From contig DBRM01000051.1 of the NCBI GenBank assembly GCA_002305965.1, forward strand, positions 18,884-26,571: a stretch of DNA of 7,688 nucleotides. Direction: 5' to 3'. Shown here piece after piece: positions 1-4,877 of the stretch. Below the pieces are notes generated by a model. It was not told the origin of the DNA. It did not search any database and worked only from the letters and a program-made list of their open reading frames with translations. The DNA is from Syntrophomonas sp. UBA1368 (GTDB taxonomy: Bacteria > Bacillota > Syntrophomonadia > Syntrophomonadales > Syntrophomonadaceae). A program made the translations under genes and the position numbers. Each line of letters starts with the position of its first letter. The first letter of the stretch is position 1.

Positions 1-2
1 TG

Positions 3-71
3 GTTTTATATGTGTTAAGAAGCAGAGCTGCCAGGATCGAAGCCAAGGATACAGGGACGGATAAATCATGA
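3..71 (+). CDS. 3' end of an unidentified upstream gene (partial)
   Basis: An open frame runs in from the window edge and stops at TGA 69-71, overlapping the ATG of the next gene in the usual ATGA arrangement. The visible 22 residues begin VLYVLRSRAARIEAKDTG and end in a polar tail. They could be the end of a membrane helix followed by a basic and acidic cytoplasmic tail, but this is too little to name a family. A second frame is also open from base 2 to the TAA at 62-64, so the frame choice rests mainly on the stop-start overlap. If real, it is translationally coupled to the cyclo-ligase gene. Confidence 0.35.
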   Translation, partial: VLYVLRSRAARIEAKDTGTDKS

Positions 72-655
72 ATATGTATGATCAGAACAACATGAGAAAA
101 TCACTGCGGCAAATCATGCTCACTGCCAGGGGAGAGCTTGCTTTGGAACAGGTGCAGGAGATGAGTGGCAGCATCATACAGAAGTTGGGGGATTTCAAGC
201 AGATCACGGAAGCAGAAACGGTCATGTGCTTTTTAAGTATAAAAAATGAAGTGAACCTGTATCCGTTTATTGATCAAGCCCAGGAACAGGGGAAGCGGGT
301 CCTGGTGCCCAGAGTGGAAAGCGCAGGGGCGATCAGAGCGGTAGAGTACCAGCTGGAATCTGTCCGCAAAGGTCCTTACGGAATCATTGAACCGGAAGGG
401 GAACCGGTGGATGAAAAGCTGATCGATGCAGTATTGGTGCCAGGATTGGTTTTTGATTTTCAAGGCTATCGTTTAGGTTACGGTGCCGGGTATTACGATC
501 GTTTTTTACCTTTACTCAGACCGGATGCATTTGTCTGCGGGGTGTGTTACGACTGGCAGGTAGTGGAGACGGTTTTTCCGCAAACCAAAGATGTGGCAGT
601 GGACTGGATCGTTACCGATAAATCTGAAGTAGTGGTCAATTGGGATCGATTTTAA
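68..655 (+). CDS. 5-formyltetrahydrofolate cyclo-ligase
   Basis: This cytosolic enzyme uses ATP to convert 5-formyltetrahydrofolate to 5,10-methenyltetrahydrofolate, returning a storage folate to one-carbon metabolism. The 195-residue length is normal for the family. The N-terminal part has the basic MRKSLRQ start region (residues 9-15) followed by a helical segment. The signature RLGYGAGYYDRFL lies at residues 135-147 (the family's GYGxGxYDR phosphate/nucleotide motif). GPYGIIEP at 102-109, VPGLVFD at 124-130 and the C-terminal VAVDWIVTDK at 176-185 are also typical. The ATG at 68 is preceded by a modest GGGACGG at 54-60; the in-frame ATGs at 74 and 92 have no better ribosome site. It overlaps the end of an upstream frame and is followed by a strong bidirectional terminator. 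The family assignment is firm; the symbol varies between species (ygfA, fthC, yqgN), so none is given. Confidence 0.93.
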   Translation: MNMYDQNNMRKSLRQIMLTARGELALEQVQEMSGSIIQKLGDFKQITEAETVMCFLSIKNEVNLYPFIDQAQEQGKRVLVPRVESAGAIRAVEYQLESVRKGPYGIIEPEGEPVDEKLIDAVLVPGLVFDFQGYRLGYGAGYYDRFLPLLRPDAFVCGVCYDWQVVETVFPQTKDVAVDWIVTDKSEVVVNWDRF

Positions 656-662
656 AAATTAA

Positions 663-691
663 AAGGGGGTTTTCTATAAGAAAACCCCCTT
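663..691. terminator. Bidirectional intrinsic terminator between convergent genes
   Basis: A perfect 12-base-pair inverted repeat, AAGGGGGTTTTC (663-674) with GAAAACCCCCTT (680-691), encloses a 5-base loop. On the minus strand the stem is followed by a T-rich run (complement of 655-662), making it a good terminator for the SPFH gene that ends at 708. On the plus strand the stem itself ends in TT but lacks a long T tract. It sits just after the cyclo-ligase stop and before the convergent gene's stop, so it probably serves both. Confidence 0.85.
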
Positions 692-707
692 GAATACTAT
701 ATACGGT

Positions 708-1646
708 TTATTCCGGTTTCCCATCCGTGCTGCCCATTTCCTTCAGGGCGGCAAATACCCCGCCTAATCCTGCCAGATCACTGGGGATGATCAATTTGGT
801 GGCCTGACCGTCACCTAAGTCTTTTAATGTTTCCAGTGATTTTATAGCCAGGACTTTTTCATCTGCTCCCGCTTCCTTGATCATCACCAGACTATCGGCA
901 AAAGCCCGCTGGACATTTATAATCGCCTGGGCTTCACCTTCGGCTCTCAGGATCTGAGCCTGCCGCTGTCCTTCAGCTTCCAGAATGGCAGCTTGTTTGA
1001 TCGCTTCAGCATTTAAAATTTGTGCCTGTCTGTCTCCTTCAGCCTCCAGAATGGCTGCCGTTTTTTGCCCTTCAGCCCGTAAGATCGCTTCACGCTTTTC
1101 ACGTTCAGCCCGCATCTGTTTTTCCATTGCCGTTTGAATGTCCTGGGGAGGCAGTATATTCTTAAGCTCTACCCGGTTGACCTTGATACCCCATTTATCA
1201 GTTGCTTCGTCCAATATGATCCGAAGTTTTGAATTAACGTGATCTCTGGAAGTCAGAGTTTCATCCAGCTCCAGATCACCCACGATATTTCTTAAGGTAG
1301 TAGCCGAAAGATTCTCGATCGCTATAATAGCGTTGGAAATTTCATACGTAAACTTGAATGGATCAGTTACCTGATAGTACACCACCGTATCGATCATCAT
1401 GGTAACATTATCTTTGGTAATAACCGGCTGGGGCGGAAAATCAACTACCTGCTCCCTTAAATCGATAATCATTCTGAAACTATCTATAAAAGGGATAATC
1501 ACATTGATACCTTGTTCAGCGATTTTATGAAATTTGCCTAATCTCTCCACTACTCCAACGGTTGCCTGCCGAATGATCTTGATTGAAGAAAAGGCTACGA
1601 TGATTACAAAAAACACCAACAAAACATTAACGAATACACCCCACAT
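708..1646 (-). CDS. SPFH/Band 7 (stomatin/paraslipin-like) membrane protein
   Basis: A 312-residue SPFH-domain protein of the stomatin/QmcA type. Such proteins build oligomeric rings or scaffolds in membrane microdomains and are often linked to membrane proteolysis and fluidity. Residues 3-21 form one N-terminal hydrophobic anchor. The SPFH core covers roughly 25-180, with VGVVERLGKF at 30-39, DLREQVVDFPPQPVITKDNV at 62-81 and LKNILPPQDIQTAMEKQMRAE at 161-181, all typical of slipins. Residues 188-242 are five consecutive 11-residue repeats of the type ILEAEGQRQAQ, a hendecad coiled coil, followed by a C-terminal helix region. The ATG at 1646 has AAAGGGG about 8 bases upstream. It lies 21 bases after an nfeD-like gene on the same strand, the classic NfeD-SPFH operon pair, and ends at the terminator at 663-691. 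The precise role in this organism is not known. Confidence 0.92.
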   Translation of the reverse strand: MWGVFVNVLLVFFVIIVAFSSIKIIRQATVGVVERLGKFHKIAEQGINVIIPFIDSFRMIIDLREQVVDFPPQPVITKDNVTMMIDTVVYYQVTDPFKFTYEISNAIIAIENLSATTLRNIVGDLELDETLTSRDHVNSKLRIILDEATDKWGIKVNRVELKNILPPQDIQTAMEKQMRAEREKREAILRAEGQKTAAILEAEGDRQAQILNAEAIKQAAILEAEGQRQAQILRAEGEAQAIINVQRAFADSLVMIKEAGADEKVLAIKSLETLKDLGDGQATKLIIPSDLAGLGGVFAALKEMGSTDGKPE

Positions 1647-1667
1647 AATAAAACCCCTTTCGATAAT

Positions 1668-2096
1668 TTATTCCTGTACCTTCTGTACGATCAGTTTGAC
1701 ACCCTCGATGGCCGCTACCTCCACCAATGTACCGGTTTCGATTTCTTCTGATGACACGGCTGTCCAAATTTCACCGTTTAATTTCACCTGACCGTAATGC
1801 AGCGGAACGATCTTATCAATACTAATACCCTTTTGCCCGACCAATGCTTTCACATTGCTGGCTGTCTCATTGGTTCTGATCAATTTGACCACCAGGGGCC
1901 GGGTAAAGATGACCAGCAAAATAGTCAAAAAAGCAAAAACCAACAGCTGTGCTTCGATCTGGGGGAACCAGCCGATACTTACTGCCAGTGCCACTACCAG
2001 GGCGGATATTGCCAGATATAAAAACCAAAAACCCACAGTAAAAATCTCAACCGCACCGCATACCAGAGCAACGATTATCCAGGTCAGTGCTGTCAT
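1668..2096 (-). CDS. NfeD-like membrane protein (short form)
   Basis: A short NfeD-family protein, partner of the SPFH protein encoded next to it. NfeD proteins carry an OB-fold domain and are thought to assist SPFH proteins in membrane microdomains. Counting from the ATG at 2096 the protein has 142 residues. Hydrophobic segments lie at about 2-20, 22-41 and 49-66, and the rest (about 80-142, from ALVGQKGISI through the GEIWTAVSSE and VAAIEGVKLIVQ strands) fits the C-terminal OB fold. The ClpP-like protease domain of long NfeDs is absent. An alternative ATG at 2102 adds two residues, but the GGAG at 2104-2107 is only 1 base from it and 7 bases from the ATG at 2096, so 2096 is preferred. The stop is 21 bases before the SPFH start. 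Confidence 0.88.
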   Translation of the reverse strand: MTALTWIIVALVCGAVEIFTVGFWFLYLAISALVVALAVSIGWFPQIEAQLLVFAFLTILLVIFTRPLVVKLIRTNETASNVKALVGQKGISIDKIVPLHYGQVKLNGEIWTAVSSEEIETGTLVEVAAIEGVKLIVQKVQE

Positions 2097-2142
2097 CAGC
2101 ATTCTCCTTTCCTCGACTTAACAATGAATTCACCTGATTTAT

Positions 2143-2171
2143 ATGATAACATATACCACAGGTCGTGTCTT
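2143..2171 (-). promoter_or_regulatory. Candidate sigma-A promoter for the nfeD-SPFH pair
   Basis: Reading the minus strand, AAGACA (2171-2166) and TATCAT (2148-2143) are separated by 17 bases and match the -35 and -10 consensus at 4/6 and 5/6 positions. Transcription would start around 2136, some 40 bases before the preferred nfeD ATG. The -10 overlaps a short perfect palindrome at 2140-2155. This is a pattern match only; the AT-rich context allows other registers, including a TGGTATATG extended -10 slightly upstream. Confidence 0.4.
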
Positions 2172-2210
2172 TTAGATGGACCAGACAAATTACGGTAATG
2201 TCGAAGTGTG

Positions 2211-2240
2211 TTGATAACACTATCCATTGTGGGGTATAAT
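2211..2240 (+). promoter_or_regulatory. Sigma-A promoter of the riboswitch-controlled moa operon
   Basis: TTGATA (2211-2216) and a perfect TATAAT (2235-2240) are separated by 18 bases. The expected start, about 2247, lies 8 bases before the first paired base of the riboswitch aptamer, as expected if this promoter makes the leader RNA. The -35 overlaps a small inverted repeat, GTGTT-GAT-AACAC (2208-2220), which might be an operator. Confidence 0.75.
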
Positions 2241-2251
2241 GAACGAGATGA

Positions 2252-2348
2252 AAAACTCCGATTCAGTTTTCCTAAGGGTTAAACTATGGAGGCTGAACGC
2301 TAGGGTGTAAAGGGAAACCTTTATGCCTCCCGTATGGAAAGGAGTATG
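2252..2348 (+). ncRNA. Moco-class riboswitch, P3-less (tungsten-cofactor-like) variant
   Basis: The segment matches the Moco RNA class that senses molybdenum or tungsten cofactor and controls pterin-cofactor genes. P1 is ACTCC (2255-2259) with GGAGT (2341-2345). P2 is TTCAGTTTTC (2262-2271) with GGAGGCTGAA (2288-2297), including several G-U pairs, and closes a loop carrying AAGGGTTAAACTAT. Then come TAGGG (2301-2305), a hairpin TAAAGG-GAAA-CCTTTA (2308-2323) with a GNRA loop, and the conserved 3' block CCTCCCGTATGGAAAGGAGT (2326-2345). The last block closely resembles the E. coli moaA leader as I know it. The additional P3 arm found after P2 in molybdenum-type members is missing here: only CGC separates the two conserved parts. 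In the published description of this class, P3-less members track with tungsten cofactor users. It precedes a small gene and moaA, the expected target. No alignment search was run. Confidence 0.88.
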
Positions 2349-2380
2349 AAACAGTCCGTGGACTTTTTAGCACTCGTTTC
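2337..2380 (+). promoter_or_regulatory. Candidate antiterminator of the riboswitch expression platform
   Basis: GAAAGGAGT (2337-2345), the 3' end of the aptamer including the P1 strand, can pair with ACTCGTTTC (2372-2380) through 8 base pairs and one G-G mismatch. The enclosed RNA has its own hairpin, AGTCC (2353-2357) with GGACT (2360-2364), extendable by AAA/TTT. This fold is incompatible with both P1 and the terminator. It therefore offers a simple switch: without ligand the antiterminator forms and the genes are on; with ligand P1 forms and the terminator turns them off. The pairing is visible; the mechanism is inferred. Confidence 0.5.
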
Positions 2381-2392
2381 AAGGAGTGCTTA
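2367..2392. repeat. CIRCE-like inverted repeat coinciding with the riboswitch terminator
   Basis: TTAGCACTC (2367-2375), 8 bases, GAGTGCTTA (2384-2392). The HrcA operator CIRCE is TTAGCACTC, 9 bases, GAGTGCTAA. The left arm is identical, the right arm matches 8 of 9, and the spacer is one base short. The true CIRCE of groESL lies at 4820-4846 in this same window. Whether HrcA binds here is unknown; the short spacer and the mismatch may weaken or abolish binding. Confidence 0.45.
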
Positions 2393-2399
2393 TTTTTTT
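2369..2399 (+). terminator. Intrinsic terminator of the riboswitch expression platform
   Basis: AGCACTC (2369-2375) pairs with GAGTGCT (2384-2390) across an 8-base loop and is followed by TATTTTTTT (2391-2399). It lies between the aptamer and the first gene's ribosome site, so it acts as an attenuator rather than an operon end. Its 5' arm is the strand that can be captured by the upstream antiterminator. Confidence 0.8.
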
Positions 2400-2414
2400 G
2401 GGGAGGTAAAGAAC

Positions 2415-2588
2415 ATGAACAAAGATGAAGTTGTGGAAAAGCTGCTGGATGTTGCAGTGGATGGCAAGATAAGCTGTACTGAGGCCAGAGAGATCATGAA
2501 AGACTATAATGTCCCCAACGGATTGCTGGGGAAAATTTGCGATGAACTGGGAATTAAAATCTACGGTTGTGAGTTGGGCTGTTTTTAA
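2415..2588 (+). CDS. Small four-cysteine protein of unknown function, first gene of the moa operon
   Basis: A 57-residue protein whose function I do not know. The ATG at 2415 has an excellent GGAGG (2402-2406) 8 bases upstream, which fixes the start; a longer in-frame start at 2334 lies inside the riboswitch and is rejected. Residues 3-15, 22-31 and about 36-46 look helical, and the segment SCTEAREIMKDYNVPNGLLG (20-39) continuing to GIKI (46-49) reads like a compact helix-turn-helix. It ends with YGCELGCF. Cysteines at 21, 42, 52 and 56 could bind metal or form a redox or metal-transfer site (inference). I have an impression that short proteins ending in C-x-LGCF occur near pterin-cofactor genes in other anaerobes, but I cannot check it. 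It lies directly behind the attenuator and 47 bases before moaA, so it should be made with moaA, moaC and mog under cofactor control. Confidence 0.75.
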   Translation: MNKDEVVEKLLDVAVDGKISCTEAREIMKDYNVPNGLLGKICDELGIKIYGCELGCF

Positions 2589-2635
2589 CAGGGACAATCT
2601 ATGCTCAAGTCATCGTAGTTGGAAGAGGACGATCA

Positions 2636-3616
2636 ATGAATGACAATTTCGCAAGAGAAATCAATTATTTAAGGATATCAGTAACAGACCTCTGTAATTT
2701 GCGCTGCCGTTATTGTATGCCTGAAGAAGGAATAGACAATAAGCTGAGCCACAAGAAAATATTGAGCCTGGAAGAGTATGCCCGGATCGTAAGAGTTGCA
2801 GCCCGGGCCGGGATTCGCAAGGTCAGGCTGACCGGCGGAGAACCTCTGGTCAGAAAAAACCTGGTGCAGTTAGTCAAATATATTGCGGAAATACCCGAAA
2901 TAGATGACATCGCTGTTACGACCAATGGTATTTTGTTTCCCGGGGTCGCCAGGGAGTTGAAAGAGGCCGGGCTTAACCGTATCAATATCAGCCTGGACAG
3001 TTTAAAAGAGGAGCGGTATGAATATATTACCCGAATGGGGAGCTTGCACCAGGCGAAATTAGCTGTTTTTAAAGCACTGGAACTGGGCCTGCATCCGGTA
3101 AAGATTAACACTGTGGTCATAAAAGGCTTCAATGATGATGAAATTCTAGACTTCGCCAGGTTGGCTCATGAGTATCCTTTGCATATACGTTTTATCGAGT
3201 TTATGCCCATTGGGGACTTGCTCTTCTGGAAAAAAGAACGCCTGATGGATGCTGACATGATCAAAGCCGTTATCGAAAAAGAATTCAATTTGCAAATGGC
3301 ATGCGACATTCAGGGCAATGGCCCGGCCAGGTATTATCAGACTGCAGGAGGCAAAGGGTCCATAGGATTTATCAGTCCGATGAGCAATCACTTCTGCTCC
3401 CGCTGCAACCGGATACGTATGACGGCAGACGGGATGCTGCGCGGATGTTTGTATGAAAAGCAGGAGATCGATTTAAAACCGGCATTGGCAACCGGGGATG
3501 AAGAGGAGATTCTGCGTCTGATCAACCAGGCAATTAAGAAAAAACCTGCCCGGCATCATATGAACGATGGCTGGGGCATGGAAAATGAACGTAAAATGTA
3601 CCAAATCGGAGGATGA
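2636..3616 (+). CDS. moaA: GTP 3',8-cyclase MoaA (radical SAM)
   Basis: MoaA carries out the first step of molybdopterin synthesis: radical-SAM conversion of GTP to (8S)-3',8-cyclo-7,8-dihydroGTP, which MoaC then turns into cyclic pyranopterin monophosphate. The 326-residue length is typical. The N-terminal SAM cluster motif is C20-x3-C24-x2-C27 in DLCNLRCRYCMP. TGGEPLVR (66-73) is the SAM-binding GGEP motif. The C-terminal GTP-binding cluster is C254-x2-C257-x13-C271, with the basic CNRIRMTADG stretch (257-266). The protein ends in the conserved Gly-Gly (QIGG, 323-326), so it looks full length and active. The ATG at 2636 has GGAAGAGG (2621-2628) 7 bases upstream. It is the second gene after the riboswitch and ends 1 base before moaC. 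Two 4Fe-4S clusters fit an anaerobe. Confidence 0.97.
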   Translation: MNDNFAREINYLRISVTDLCNLRCRYCMPEEGIDNKLSHKKILSLEEYARIVRVAARAGIRKVRLTGGEPLVRKNLVQLVKYIAEIPEIDDIAVTTNGILFPGVARELKEAGLNRINISLDSLKEERYEYITRMGSLHQAKLAVFKALELGLHPVKINTVVIKGFNDDEILDFARLAHEYPLHIRFIEFMPIGDLLFWKKERLMDADMIKAVIEKEFNLQMACDIQGNGPARYYQTAGGKGSIGFISPMSNHFCSRCNRIRMTADGMLRGCLYEKQEIDLKPALATGDEEEILRLINQAIKKKPARHHMNDGWGMENERKMYQIGG

Positions 3617-3617
3617 T

Positions 3618-4106
3618 ATGGATTTTACGCATATCAATGAACAGGGAAGGGCACGGATGGTAGATGTAAGTGACAAAGGTGATACTGCACGAATCGCTGT
3701 CGCTCAGGCTATCGTGGAAATGCAGTCCCAGACCCTCAAGCTGATAAAGACCGGAGGAATCGAAAAAGGTGATGTGCTGGCTGTGGCACAGGTTGCAGGC
3801 GTGATGGCAGCCAAAAAGACTTCTGACCTTATTCCCATGTGCCATCCCTTAATGATCACTTCGGTGGATATTCATTTTGCTTTCGATGACGAAAACTCAA
3901 AGATCACCGTCCTTGCTTCCGTGAAGACCACCGGAAAAACCGGAGTGGAAATGGAAGCCCTCACAGCTGCTGCAACCGCTGCTTTGACCATTTATGACAT
4001 GGCCAAGGCCGTTGACCGCTGGATGATCATCAAAGAAGTCAAGCTGTTGGAAAAAGCAGGCGGAAAAAGCGGACATGTTTTAAGAAATGAAGGAGATAAT
4101 GAATAA
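3618..4106 (+). CDS. moaC: Cyclic pyranopterin monophosphate synthase MoaC
   Basis: MoaC rearranges the MoaA product to cyclic pyranopterin monophosphate and releases pyrophosphate. The 162-residue protein contains the family hallmarks: the N-terminal RARMVDVSDK (11-20), K50 (equivalent to the E. coli active-site K51), IPMCHPL (72-78), and KTGVEMEALTAAATAALTIY (107-126) leading into DMAKAVD (127-133), with D127 and K130 at the positions of catalytic D128 and K131. The ATG at 3618 is preceded by GGAGG (3608-3612) 5 bases upstream; the frame extends further upstream inside moaA but that is not used. It starts 1 base after the moaA stop, so the two are coupled. Its end contains GGAGATAATGAATAA, which also offers a start for a short downstream frame. 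Confidence 0.97.
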   Translation: MDFTHINEQGRARMVDVSDKGDTARIAVAQAIVEMQSQTLKLIKTGGIEKGDVLAVAQVAGVMAAKKTSDLIPMCHPLMITSVDIHFAFDDENSKITVLASVKTTGKTGVEMEALTAAATAALTIYDMAKAVDRWMIIKEVKLLEKAGGKSGHVLRNEGDNE

Positions 4107-4197
4107 AGGCACTTTGCCTTCCTTTTGTATCAGTCCTGAAAGAGGCTATCCGGCTTTATTGAGAAAGGTGATCCAGTGGAGGTGTTATGATGTTTAA
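4099..4197 (+). CDS. Possible 32-residue leader or coupling peptide between moaC and mog
   Basis: An ATG at 4099 overlaps the end of moaC and has AGGAG 3 bases upstream. The frame encodes 32 residues, starting MNKGTLPSFCISPERGYPAL, and stops at TAA 4195-4197, just inside the start of the mog gene. It thus bridges the only sizeable gap in the operon (80 bases). It could be a translated coupling ORF, a remnant of a lost gene, or chance. No family is recognised, and the overlap pattern is the only support. Confidence 0.22.
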   Translation: MNKGTLPSFCISPERGYPALLRKVIQWRCYDV

Positions 4198-4678
4198 AAC
4201 CGGAATTTTGATCATGAGTGACAAAGGTTCCCGGGGTGAGAGGGAAGACTTAAGCGGACCACAAATACAAACCATGCTGGGAGAAGATTTCAGCATTGAT
4301 TATTATGAAATCATTCCGGATGAACAGGAGCTTATTCAGGAAAAACTGATATTCCTGTGTGATGACCTTAAGTTGGATCTGGTGCTGACTTCGGGCGGCA
4401 CAGGATTTTCCCGCCGGGATGTAACACCCGACGCAACTTTAGCCATAGTGGAAAAAACCACTCCCGGAATACCCGAAGCCATCCGCCTGTATGGCCTGCA
4501 AAAAACACCCAAGGCCATGCTTTCAAGGGCTGCAGCAGGGATAAGGGGTAATACGCTTATTATTAACCTGCCGGGCAGTGTAAAAGGGGTACGCGAGTCC
4601 CTGGAAGCAGTGTTTCCTGCTCTGGTCCATGGTCTTGAAATTCTGGCCGGGTCTGCTTCAGAATGCGGACAGGAGTAA
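4187..4678 (+). CDS. mog: Molybdopterin adenylyltransferase family protein (MogA/MoaB type)
   Basis: This family adenylylates molybdopterin with ATP to activate it for metal insertion by MoeA. The 163-residue single-domain length fits MogA/MoaB. Visible motifs are the N-terminal GILIMSDKGSRGEREDLSGP (6-25), TSGGTGFSRRDVTPDAT (68-84), which is the nucleotide/pterin-binding loop, and INLPGSVKGVRESL (126-139). Two adjacent ATGs (4187, 4190) are possible. GGAGG at 4178-4182 is 4 bases from the first and 7 from the second, so 4190 may be the true start. It is the last gene of the moa operon in the window, 80 bases after moaC. In tungsten-using organisms the same family activates the pterin for tungsten. 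MoaB-like regulatory or inactive paralogues exist, but the motifs here look intact. Confidence 0.9.
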   Translation: MMFKTGILIMSDKGSRGEREDLSGPQIQTMLGEDFSIDYYEIIPDEQELIQEKLIFLCDDLKLDLVLTSGGTGFSRRDVTPDATLAIVEKTTPGIPEAIRLYGLQKTPKAMLSRAAAGIRGNTLIINLPGSVKGVRESLEAVFPALVHGLEILAGSASECGQE

Positions 4679-4778
4679 ATGGTTCATAAAAAAACGAGTT
4701 ATTTAAAGGTATAAAAAGAAATCAGCAGGAGCATAATATAATTCGAGAATAAAGGGCAAATTTGACAGGTATTTTGAT

Positions 4779-4807
4779 TTGAATACTTTTTAAAACTTGC
4801 CTAATAT
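4779..4807 (+). promoter_or_regulatory. Candidate promoter of groESL
   Basis: TTGAAT (4779-4784) and TAATAT (4802-4807), 17 bases apart, each match the sigma-A consensus at 4/6 positions. A start near 4814 would place CIRCE at the very 5' end of the transcript, its usual position. A perfect TTGACA also lies at 4762-4767 but has only a weak TACTTT 16 bases downstream. The exact promoter is uncertain; the AT-rich stretch clearly functions as the promoter region. Between the mog stop (4678) and here I see no gene and no convincing terminator. Confidence 0.45.
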
Positions 4808-4819
4808 TATTACTAGTCA

Positions 4820-4846
4820 TTAGCACTCACTTGTGACGAGTGCTAA
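4820..4846. promoter_or_regulatory. CIRCE operator (HrcA binding site)
   Basis: TTAGCACTC (4820-4828), 9 bases, GAGTGCTAA (4838-4846): a perfect match to the CIRCE consensus in both arms and spacer. HrcA binds this element to repress groESL, and repression is relieved by heat shock through the GroE-dependent activity of HrcA. It lies 31 bases before the groES start codon. The hrcA gene is not in the window. Confidence 0.97.
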
Positions 4847-4877
4847 TAAAAAATAAAATCTATAAGGGGGTATACCT

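Noticed and set aside
921..1085. 33-base near-repeats resembling a short direct-repeat array
   Set aside because: They are coding hendecad repeats within the SPFH gene with no spacers, not a CRISPR or intergenic repeat array.
2334..2414. Longer N-terminus for the small cysteine protein starting at ATG 2334
   Set aside because: It would begin inside the conserved 3' block of the riboswitch and read through the terminator, with no proper ribosome site. The ATG at 2415 has a strong GGAGG at good spacing.
3567..3617. Longer moaC frame starting inside moaA
   Set aside because: The MoaC family begins near MDFTHINE, and GGAGG at 3608-3612 serves the ATG at 3618.
4679..4714. 11-codon frame directly after the mog stop (AGGAG, then ATGG)
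   Set aside because: It is very short and low in complexity, and the AGGAG is part of mog's last codons. No support beyond chance.
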